Source: an uncultured Bacteroidales bacterium (lineage in GTDB: Bacteria; Bacteroidota; Bacteroidia; Bacteroidales; WCHB1-69). Taken from it: a DNA stretch of 59,220 nt. The stretch is taken from NCBI GenBank assembly GCA_937949745.1, contig CALECM010000039.1, positions 1 to 59,220 on the forward strand. Direction: 5' to 3'. Shown in pieces: positions 38,875 through 44,634 of the stretch (position 1 is its first letter; every line of letters starts with the position of its first letter). Below the pieces are notes generated by a model. The model did not search any database. It was not told the DNA's origin and worked only from the letters and a program-made list of their open reading frames with translations. Both the position numbers and the translations under genes were made by a program.

Positions 38875-39258
38875 TTATCCCACCCTGAAATGCTCCTCAT
38901 CGTTATTTTGAGAAGTTTTTTCAGTAAGCATAGATATGATTTTATCTTTTTCTTTCAGAAGATCTTCCTTATCCTTGATTTTATCTTCAAGAAGTGCGAT
39001 TTTATCTCTCAAAAATGAAATTTCTTCCATATTTTTAGTAGGATTTCGGAATGTAAATCCCTTCTCGGTTAAAAGCCAATCAATCGATAGGTCTGTACAT
39101 TTTGAGATAATAATTTCCCAATTTACTTTATTTCTGCTTATAGCAGTAGATAATCCATTTTGAGAAGTGCCAAGAAAATTTGCTAATTCAAAATCATTTT
39201 TTAAATTGTAAGCAAATTTTATTCTATTGTAAATCAGTCTGCTATGTGCTCTTTCCAT
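38875..39258 (-). CDS. CI-like phage repressor 2 (HTH plus coiled coil)
   Basis: 127-residue paralogue with the same layout: IKFAYNLKNDFELANFLGTSQNGLSTAISRNKVNW, then DWLLTEKGFTF and a coiled coil (FLRDKIALLEDKIKDKEDLLKEKDKIISML). The recognition-helix region differs from repressor 1 and repressor 3, so different DNA targets are expected. Immediately upstream of its ATG is an 8+8 dyad (39267-39301) whose right arm overlaps the rightward promoter box at 39301-39308, the expected layout for auto- and cross-repression. Confidence 0.85.
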   Translation of the reverse strand: MERAHSRLIYNRIKFAYNLKNDFELANFLGTSQNGLSTAISRNKVNWEIIISKCTDLSIDWLLTEKGFTFRNPTKNMEEISFLRDKIALLEDKIKDKEDLLKEKDKIISMLTEKTSQNNDEEHFRVG

Positions 39259-39266
39259 AATTTAAT

Positions 39267-39301
39267 ATCTCAAAATGTAACTTTATATTGCTATTTGAGA
39301 T
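39267..39301. promoter_or_regulatory. Candidate operator of repressor 2
   Basis: Perfect inverted arms ATCTCAAA (39267-39274) and TTTGAGAT (39294-39301) with a 19-base spacer, between the repressor 2 start and the rightward -7 box. The last base of the right arm is the first base of that box. Confidence 0.5.
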
Positions 39302-39308
39302 ATATTTG
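39301..39308 (+). promoter_or_regulatory. Rightward promoter box P1 (TATATTTG)
   Basis: TAnnTTTG match at the same distance (7 bases) from an ATTGACAACA stretch as in the second copy of the module at 39906. Transcription from here would run antisense through repressor 3. Confidence 0.5.
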
Positions 39309-39339
39309 TATTTAAATTGACAACAACAAATAATATCTA

Positions 39340-39430
39340 ACGCAACTCAAATATAAATAAAACGCAACAAAAAAACGACATAAAAACAACAAAAAAAATA
39401 ATATAAAATGATTATGACTTCGGAAAACTA
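39340..39430 (+). repeat. 91-bp direct repeat, copy 1 (early leader)
   Basis: Matches 39945-40035 with one mismatch (TAAT against TACT). It carries an A-rich leader and the first codons of the small early gene (MIMTSENY); in this copy the coding sequence breaks off and runs into the 3' end of repressor 3. Confidence 0.9.
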
Positions 39431-39469
39431 TGAAAAAAAGGATAAAATTACGGCTTTGGCCAATCCATA

Positions 39470-39877
39470 TCAACCGGTCTGGGATTTATTATTTACATCA
39501 GTAATATGTTCTCTGTCAGATAGCATATTTAATATCTTATCTTTTTCAATAATTATTTGCTCCTTATCTTTTATTATACTTTCTAAAAGAGTAATTTTTT
39601 CTTTTAAAAAAGTAATTTCTTCATTATTGTTTGAAGATTTTATGAACATTTCACCTTCTCCGGTAAGCAACCAGTTAGCATTAATTCCTACACATTTTGA
39701 GTGTATAAGTTCCAAATCAAAACTATTTCTTGCCTTCCAGTTCGATAATGTTTGTGCATTTATTCCTAAAAATGAAGCAAATTCAGCATCGGTTCCAATC
39801 TTATAGTGTAATTTTATTTCATTAAGTATCAATGATATATTTTTTTTTATGGTAATATTTGATTTTTTCTCACTCAT
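39470..39877 (-). CDS. CI-like phage repressor 3 (HTH plus coiled coil)
   Basis: Third paralogue, 135 residues from ATG 39877: LILNEIKLHYKIGTDAEFASFLGINAQTLSNWKARNSF, then NWLLTGEGEMF and a coiled coil (FLKEKITLLESIIKDKEQIIIEKDKILNML). It is closest in pattern to repressor 1. Earlier starts (ATG 39922, TTG 39931) would overlap the rightward promoter and dyad, and the shorter start aligns better with the paralogues, so 39877 is preferred. The gene lies on the opposite strand to early promoter P1, whose transcript would be antisense to it. Confidence 0.85.
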   Translation of the reverse strand: MSEKKSNITIKKNISLILNEIKLHYKIGTDAEFASFLGINAQTLSNWKARNSFDLELIHSKCVGINANWLLTGEGEMFIKSSNNNEEITFLKEKITLLESIIKDKEQIIIEKDKILNMLSDREHITDVNNKSQTG

Positions 39878-39888
39878 TTCATTATACG

Positions 39889-39906
39889 ATAATATCAATT
39901 TATTAT
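39889..39906. promoter_or_regulatory. Candidate operator of repressor 3
   Basis: Inverted arms ATAATA (39889-39894) and TATTAT (39901-39906) with a 6-base spacer; an extra ATTAT at 39881 gives a third half-site. As in copy 1, the right arm ends on the first base of the TATATTTG box. The sequence is very AT-rich, so chance symmetry is possible. Confidence 0.4.
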
Positions 39907-39913
39907 ATATTTG
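39906..39913 (+). promoter_or_regulatory. Rightward early promoter box P2 (TATATTTG)
   Basis: Exact TAnnTTTG match in the second module copy, about 100 bases before the small early gene at 40013. Likely the main early promoter of the prophage. Confidence 0.55.
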
Positions 39914-39944
39914 CGCTCCCATTGACAACAAAAATTAATTTTGA

Positions 39945-40035
39945 ACGCAACTCAAATATAAATAAAACGCAACAAAAAAACGACATAAAAACAACAAAAA
40001 AAATACTATAAAATGATTATGACTTCGGAAAACTA
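39945..40035 (+). repeat. 91-bp direct repeat, copy 2 (early leader)
   Basis: Partner of 39340-39430; here it leads into the intact small gene. Confidence 0.9.
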
Positions 40036-40192
40036 CCAAAAACTGGTAAAAATGAGAAATAAACTTATTGTGATGGCTGACGAAATTGAGGAACAAAAAA
40101 GTCAATTTCCAAATACCGGTGAAGAATATTGTCAATGCCTGGATGAATTAATCGCCGTCAGGGAAATCATACGTATTATCAATACCATATAA
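40013..40192 (+). CDS. Small early prophage protein (59 aa)
   Basis: Short gene that starts MIMTSENYQKLVKMRN and ends EIIRIINTI, with a charged helical middle (MADEIEEQKSQF). Not recognised. It is supported by its place directly after promoter P2 and its leader, by the 2-base gap to the next gene, and by the duplication of its 5' end in copy 1. As first gene of the early operon it could be an antirepressor or Cro-like factor, but no motif shows this. Confidence 0.65.
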   Translation: MIMTSENYQKLVKMRNKLIVMADEIEEQKSQFPNTGEEYCQCLDELIAVREIIRIINTI

Positions 40193-40194
40193 CC

Positions 40195-40431
40195 ATGAAT
40201 AAAGATACATTAGAAAAGCTTAAAAAACATCTCATTCCTTCCGATGTGGATGTGATCCAGGTTTCAGTTTTAAAACCGAGTGGCGCCCAGTTTTCAAAAG
40301 CATATATCCGTCTGGTATTATCCGGAGAGCGTGAAAATGTGGCAATCTTACAAAAAGCTATCGATATTTTGGAGGAGCGCAAAAAAGAAAAACAGCGGAT
40401 CGAAAACAGAATCGAAAAATTGATATCATGA
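40195..40431 (+). CDS. Small early prophage protein (78 aa)
   Basis: Unrecognised charged protein starting MNKDTLEKLKKHLIPSDVDV and ending in a Lys/Glu-rich helix (EERKKEKQRIENRIEKLIS). It starts 2 bases after the previous gene and overlaps the next start by 4 bases (ATGA), so it belongs to a tight early operon. Confidence 0.7.
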   Translation: MNKDTLEKLKKHLIPSDVDVIQVSVLKPSGAQFSKAYIRLVLSGERENVAILQKAIDILEERKKEKQRIENRIEKLIS

Positions 40432-40991
40432 AAACCACAGCTCCCTGTTATCTGGTTCCCGGAAGTAATGCCGCGGAATTTATGACCATCGATGATGCGA
40501 TAATCTGTTACACCAATGGAGAGAGTAAAGTATGCTATACTGTTTCGGATATTCCCGGACATGCACTGGACGCAATCCTTGCACATATTGATTCCAATCC
40601 AAAGTACCAGGTAGGTCTCCGGTTAATGTCCGGTGATAATGTTTTTCGTCAGATTTATAAATTCATCGAATGTAAGTTAAGTGGCCACGATCATTTTTGC
40701 GATGTGGATCCGGCCGGCAAGGTTAATGAAGAATTCATCAGCTGTGAAAAGCGTGGACATTGTATCGGTGAAAAATACATCTGTAAGCATAATAAGTATT
40801 CATTAACCCGCCGGGAAATAGAAATTGCCAGCATCATTGCCACTGACAAGGCGGACAAACAGGTGGCTGATATTATCGGCACTTCACAATTTACCGTAAG
40901 GAAGCATATCAATAATATTGGTCCTAAGATTGAAACCGAGACCAAAATAGGCATTGCTAAATTCGCCATCGAACACAATTTAAAATTTTAA
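40428..40991 (+). CDS. LuxR-type HTH regulator with Cys-rich centre
   Basis: 187-residue DNA-binding protein. The C-terminal 65 residues are a LuxR/FixJ-type HTH (LTRREIEIASIIATDKADKQVADIIGTSQFTVRKHINNI). The middle holds a cysteine group: C82, C91, C106, C112 and C119, with H121 close by, in the context ECKLSGHDHFCD and SCEKRGHCIGEKYICKH, which could bind zinc or an Fe-S cluster. No response-regulator receiver domain is present. Proteins of this shape occur in Bacteroidota phages, but I know no assigned role; control of early-to-late switching is possible. It is translationally coupled to the upstream gene. Confidence 0.8.
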   Translation: MKTTAPCYLVPGSNAAEFMTIDDAIICYTNGESKVCYTVSDIPGHALDAILAHIDSNPKYQVGLRLMSGDNVFRQIYKFIECKLSGHDHFCDVDPAGKVNEEFISCEKRGHCIGEKYICKHNKYSLTRREIEIASIIATDKADKQVADIIGTSQFTVRKHINNIGPKIETETKIGIAKFAIEHNLKF

Positions 40992-41046
40992 AGATAAAAC
41001 GGAGCCGAAATCGGCAGGAGATATTATTACCGTTAGGTTGCTGAAT

Positions 41047-41070
41047 CCGGGAGCTGTACATCACTCCCGG
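41047..41070 (+). promoter_or_regulatory. CCGGGAG stem-loop between early genes
   Basis: CCGGGAG (41047-41053) and CTCCCGG (41064-41070) form a 7-bp GC-rich stem with a 10-base loop, 27 bases before the DUF4406 start. There is no U-tract, so it is more likely an RNA structure or processing site than a terminator. Confidence 0.4.
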
Positions 41071-41096
41071 TGAAAGCAAACATCAAACAGATTATT

Positions 41097-41519
41097 ATGA
41101 AAACAAAAATCTACATAGCCGGCAAAATAAGCAAGGAGATACAGGCAAGGGGATATATTTATTGCTATAACAAATTTCAGGCAATCGAACGTAGTATTGC
41201 CAAGGAATTTCCGGATGCCATCATTTTTAATCCTATGAAGTTTTGTAAAACCAACTGGAGCTGGATCCGGTGCATGATTTTATGTGGCTTCATCTTGGTT
41301 TTCAGATGCCGGAAGGTCTATTTTAACTGGGACTGGCCGGATAGCAAAGGCGCCAGAATAGAGAATTTTCTGGCCAGACTCACACGTAAAAAAATCTTTT
41401 ATGTCATTATGGACAATTCGGATATGCTCTATCTTAAGCCCATGGTAAGAGTTAAAAACCTTAGAAAATTGAATATTTATGAAAGGGATAAATCCCATAA
41501 ATACGGGGCTACTTTGTAA
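41097..41519 (+). CDS. DUF4406-type phage protein
   Basis: 140-residue protein resembling the DUF4406 family, related to nucleoside 2-deoxyribosyltransferase folds and common in phages. Visible family features are MKTKIYIAGKISKE at the start, IFNPMKFCKTNWSWIRCM in the middle and DWPDSKGARIENFLARL towards the end. The internal ATG at 41097 is preferred to the one at 41070 because it starts right at the conserved IYIAGK strand. Function unknown, perhaps nucleotide metabolism. It is expressed with the early genes. Confidence 0.75.
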   Translation: MKTKIYIAGKISKEIQARGYIYCYNKFQAIERSIAKEFPDAIIFNPMKFCKTNWSWIRCMILCGFILVFRCRKVYFNWDWPDSKGARIENFLARLTRKKIFYVIMDNSDMLYLKPMVRVKNLRKLNIYERDKSHKYGATL

Positions 41520-41531
41520 TAAATAATTATT

Positions 41532-41565
41532 TCCCGGGAATGTTAATTAACACAACCTCCCGGGA
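41532..41565. promoter_or_regulatory. Symmetric TCCCGGGA / GTTAATTAAC site
   Basis: Two palindromic TCCCGGGA boxes (41532-41539, 41558-41565) flank a palindromic GTTAATTAAC (41542-41551). It could be a hairpin in RNA or a protein-binding site between two early genes. Confidence 0.4.
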
Positions 41566-41641
41566 CTATGGGAGAACCACCTCCATAAAAAAGGGAAGTT
41601 CTTTTTTCTCAAAAACCTGTTGACTCACAAATCTTTTGTTT

Positions 41642-42250
41642 ATGGAATTGAATTTGAAAATTGAAAAGGGATTACTGGTAGTTTACCTGGCTTTTATCGC
41701 CGGGGCGACTATTCTCATCTTCCAGCTATTTAACCAGTGCGGTAGTTCTAATAAGCCTGCAGAGTATTATATAGAAACAGTTCGAACTGTAACCGATACA
41801 CTCCGGATCCGCGACACTATTACTTTTCCCGTACCGCAATATGTTTTATGCTATAATACCGATACATTAATCATTGATACCGGCAAAACAATAAACGATT
41901 ATTATACTGAGAAACATTACTCCATTGCTCATAAGGATTCATTAATGTCTGGTAATATCGATATTGTCATTGCCCGTAATGTGTTGTTGAGTGCCATGTT
42001 GAATTATGATGTATTCAACCAAACAACCATCAAAACCACCACTAAAACCAATACCCTGGTAAAATCACCAAAATGGGGAATTTCAGCCGGAGGATCACTG
42101 GTTTATCAAATACCGGAAAAAAAACCGGGGATTGAGCTGGGAATAACCGTTGAGTTATCCCGCCATCGCATCCCCATGGGATATGACCTGATAAATGACA
42201 ACCTTAAAATCGGATACCAATACCAAATAATTAAAAGTAAAACAAAGTAA
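41642..42250 (+). CDS. Prophage membrane-anchored protein, unknown
   Basis: 202-residue protein with one N-terminal membrane helix (about 10-32, GLLVVYLAFIAGATILIFQLF) and a large exported part. The exported part contains the repeated pattern VTDTLRIRDTIT and NTDTLIIDTGKTI and then a beta-rich tail. No family recognised; bitopic proteins of this kind are common in Bacteroidota phages. The ATG at 41642 is preferred to the TTG at 41636. It lies in the early region, so a lysis role is unlikely but not excluded. Confidence 0.7.
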   Translation: MELNLKIEKGLLVVYLAFIAGATILIFQLFNQCGSSNKPAEYYIETVRTVTDTLRIRDTITFPVPQYVLCYNTDTLIIDTGKTINDYYTEKHYSIAHKDSLMSGNIDIVIARNVLLSAMLNYDVFNQTTIKTTTKTNTLVKSPKWGISAGGSLVYQIPEKKPGIELGITVELSRHRIPMGYDLINDNLKIGYQYQIIKSKTK

Positions 42251-42257
42251 ATTGGAA

Positions 42258-42587
42258 ATGAAAATACAAGTCACTTTAGAAGCAGAAGTAGTCATTGAAT
42301 TTGACGAAAATTCGGAAGAATTTAAAGAATTATTTGATGGTTACAATTCCGCTATATGCAAATGCGATTATGAAGAATTTGCCGGCAATATAGCGGGTAT
42401 GGTAGCGCGGTATGGCGCTGATGAGTTCATTGAGGGTGTTGGGCGATTAAAAATAAATGGCAATAAGCAAATTGATTATTTTTCCGATAAAGGGATCGTG
42501 CCGATAGATAATCCGGTTAATATTATAGCAGATACTGATCTTAATGACAAGATAGAATTTGAAATTTCCTATATCCAATCTTTATGA
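42258..42587 (+). CDS. Hypothetical prophage protein (109 aa)
   Basis: Acidic, unrecognised protein starting MKIQVTLEAEVVIEFDENSEEF. The start is set at ATG 42258 instead of the TTG at 42252. Its stop overlaps the radical SAM gene start by 4 bases (ATGA), so the two are coupled and may work together. It is more AT-rich than the replication genes further on. Confidence 0.65.
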   Translation: MKIQVTLEAEVVIEFDENSEEFKELFDGYNSAICKCDYEEFAGNIAGMVARYGADEFIEGVGRLKINGNKQIDYFSDKGIVPIDNPVNIIADTDLNDKIEFEISYIQSL

Positions 42588-43429
42588 AAAGTTTTAAAGG
42601 TAAAGCAATCTATAATCCAACCGGAAAAGCTGCAGAGTATTCAAAATGGGCTTGTAATTTTTATGTGGGATGCTCAAATGGATGCGCTTATTGTTATTGC
42701 AAGAAAGGAATCCTATCTTCCCGTATGGGAGGAGAATTGCCCACATTAAAAAAATGTTTTAAAGACGAAGCTCATGCTTTGGAAATTTTTGAAAAAGAAT
42801 TAGTGATAAATAAAGAAGACCTGCAGCAAAATGGATTGTTTTTCAGCTTCACAACAGATCCACTCGTAGAAGACACTTGGGAATTAACATATAGGGCAGT
42901 AAAATTATGTATTGAGTATGGTATCCCTGTAAGTATATTAACCAAATATACAAAGTATACAAGGAGATTTGTTCATGTTTCATTAGGTGGAATTCCTTAT
43001 GAAAAAATTGTATCCATTGGCTTCACTCTAACAGGTCATGATGAATTAGAAAGTGGTGCATCCTCAAATCAGATGCGGATAGATTGTATGAGGGAGCTCC
43101 ACGAGGCCGGATTTAAAACCTGGGCAAGCATTGAGCCGATAGTAGATCTTTCTGATAGCTTACAAATGATGTATGATTCAAGGTATTATTGCGATCTGTA
43201 TAAGGTTGGTTTGGAGAGTGGCCGAACATACGATAGGCAATATTTATGGCAATTTATAAATGGAGTGATTAATCTCGAAAATTTACAGGATATTGATAAA
43301 ATATCCAAAGGCGTAACACCTGTCTACAAAGTATATTTCAAAGATTCACTACTAAAAGCTGCCGGAATTAACCGTGAAGATCTTCCGGAAAATTGCGTGG
43401 ATAGGGAATATGATATCTTTAAAAATTAA
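42584..43429 (+). CDS. Phage radical SAM protein (Gp37/Gp68-like)
   Basis: 281-residue radical SAM protein. The Fe-S cluster motif is C30-x3-C34-x2-C37 within VGCSNGCAYCYC, followed by a TIM-barrel-like pattern with FSFTTDPL, GIPVSILTKYT, TGHDELESGAS and GFKTWASIEPIVD. This layout fits the phage Gp37/Gp68 and spore-photoproduct-lyase-like group. The substrate is unknown; DNA repair or nucleotide modification are possible. It sits with two small AT-rich genes, which suggests a separately acquired cassette. Confidence 0.82.
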   Translation: MKSFKGKAIYNPTGKAAEYSKWACNFYVGCSNGCAYCYCKKGILSSRMGGELPTLKKCFKDEAHALEIFEKELVINKEDLQQNGLFFSFTTDPLVEDTWELTYRAVKLCIEYGIPVSILTKYTKYTRRFVHVSLGGIPYEKIVSIGFTLTGHDELESGASSNQMRIDCMRELHEAGFKTWASIEPIVDLSDSLQMMYDSRYYCDLYKVGLESGRTYDRQYLWQFINGVINLENLQDIDKISKGVTPVYKVYFKDSLLKAAGINREDLPENCVDREYDIFKN

Positions 43430-43445
43430 CACTAAATATATTTAT

Positions 43446-43775
43446 ATGGCAACAATCTTTAAAATGAAAACGGTTCCCTATTATACTTTAAACTGTGATA
43501 TTGCGAAATATTTGAAAAATCTCTCGATTCCTCTATCTCCTGAACAAAGGAATGCTCTTTCGGAATACCTTTCCGAAAGAAAGCTATATGAATATGAAAA
43601 GGCAATTAAACCGTCACCCGTATTCAGGCTAACAGCACCTTTCTTCTTGATAGTATTGGTATTGATGTTTTTATTCATGCCGATCAAATGGATGATAATC
43701 GGCAAATTCTTTTACGAGCCAGATCCGGAGAATTTAATAGTAAAATGGGGTAAAAAATTAGGTTTAAATATATAG
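43446..43775 (+). CDS. Small prophage membrane protein (109 aa)
   Basis: Unrecognised. One strong membrane helix at about 60-85 (FFLIVLVLMFLFMPIKWMI) follows a cytoplasmic-looking N-terminal part (LSPEQRNALSEYLSERKLYEYEKA). The start at ATG 43446 avoids the overlap with the radical SAM gene that an upstream ATG would need. A gap of 16 bases on the left and 2 on the right places it in the same operon. Confidence 0.65.
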   Translation: MATIFKMKTVPYYTLNCDIAKYLKNLSIPLSPEQRNALSEYLSERKLYEYEKAIKPSPVFRLTAPFFLIVLVLMFLFMPIKWMIIGKFFYEPDPENLIVKWGKKLGLNI

Positions 43776-43777
43776 CT

Positions 43778-44260
43778 ATGAACACAAATCAAAATCCGGC
43801 AGATCTCATTTTCGAGAATATTGAATTAAAGTTCGGACTTACAAAGTACCAAATTCAGGATGAATCCCGCGTTCAGGACCTGGTCTATTTAAGACTTATT
43901 ATTTCTTACTTCCTTCACCAGAACAATTATTCTCTCGGATCCATTGGGCGATTGTTGTGCCGGGAACCTTCCACTATTAGATATCATATTGATAAATACC
44001 GGGTAGAGTATAAACATAATCCGGTATTAAGGGCCATGGCCGACCAGCTGATCGGTGATCTCAACCAGAAGAAAATTAGACGCACTATTCCTGCTGAGAA
44101 ACTGAACTGGCAATTATCCTGCATGGTTAACGAGATCGACAAGAATGATGATTATAAAGCAGAAAAATGCCTGGGTATTATCAGGGGAAACAATCGGGAT
44201 TTAAATGTCTTCATCAGAGTTGAACCGGCCGGATCCAAATCCATGGATAAGATCAGTTAA
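43778..44260 (+). CDS. DnaA domain-IV-like DNA-binding protein (no ATPase)
   Basis: 160-residue protein. The segment LRLIISYFLHQNNYSLGSIGRLLCREPSTIRYHIDKYR resembles DnaA domain IV (helix-turn-helix with the HSTVxxxxxK-type recognition helix), but no AAA+ region is present. Stand-alone DnaA-C-like proteins occur in Bacteroidota phages. It lies two genes before the primase-helicase, so a role in origin recognition or in regulating replication fits; the heptamer array at 51.6 kb is a possible target. Confidence 0.7.
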   Translation: MNTNQNPADLIFENIELKFGLTKYQIQDESRVQDLVYLRLIISYFLHQNNYSLGSIGRLLCREPSTIRYHIDKYRVEYKHNPVLRAMADQLIGDLNQKKIRRTIPAEKLNWQLSCMVNEIDKNDDYKAEKCLGIIRGNNRDLNVFIRVEPAGSKSMDKIS

Positions 44261-44276
44261 TTATAAATCCCCGCCC

Positions 44277-44612
44277 ATGGAGACCATATACTACCGGAAA
44301 AACTATAATTATAAACTTTTTTGCGAGCACCATACCACTGTTCGGTTGCTGAGTAAAAAATATATAGTGGGTAATTTTTATCAAATTCAGTTCATCCTTA
44401 AAAGCGGCAAAACCTGCAGCAGGCAAATGAGACTGGTGAGCGCAACTCCTATTATGCTTGAAAATATACCGGAATATACCTGGTATACAGACACCGGTAT
44501 GAACAGGGTTGATTCAATTAACTTGATGAGGGATATGTATAGAGAACATAAAATCGATGTTTTTAAGCGATGGTTTGTCATACTGGTTTTCAAACAGGAA
44601 GTAGAATATTAA
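44277..44612 (+). CDS. Hypothetical prophage protein (111 aa)
   Basis: Unrecognised. Starts METIYYRKNYNYKLFCEHH and contains YTWYTDTGMNRVDSINLMRDMY. The ATG at 44277 is preferred over an ATG at 44205, which would overlap the upstream gene by 56 bases. It is followed after 22 bases by the primase-helicase gene. Confidence 0.65.
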   Translation: METIYYRKNYNYKLFCEHHTTVRLLSKKYIVGNFYQIQFILKSGKTCSRQMRLVSATPIMLENIPEYTWYTDTGMNRVDSINLMRDMYREHKIDVFKRWFVILVFKQEVEY

Positions 44613-44634
44613 CCATTACTCACCGAAATATAAA

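Noticed and set aside
39408..39806. 132-codon plus-strand ORF starting MIMTSENYEKK
   Set aside because: Only the first 8 or so codons come from the duplicated small gene; the rest runs antisense through repressor 3 and reads as hydrophobic nonsense. Taken as a duplication scar.
39877..39931. Longer N-terminus of repressor 3 (ATG 39922 or TTG 39931)
   Set aside because: It would overlap the dyad and promoter box that have equivalents upstream of repressor 2, and the paralogues do not have this extension.
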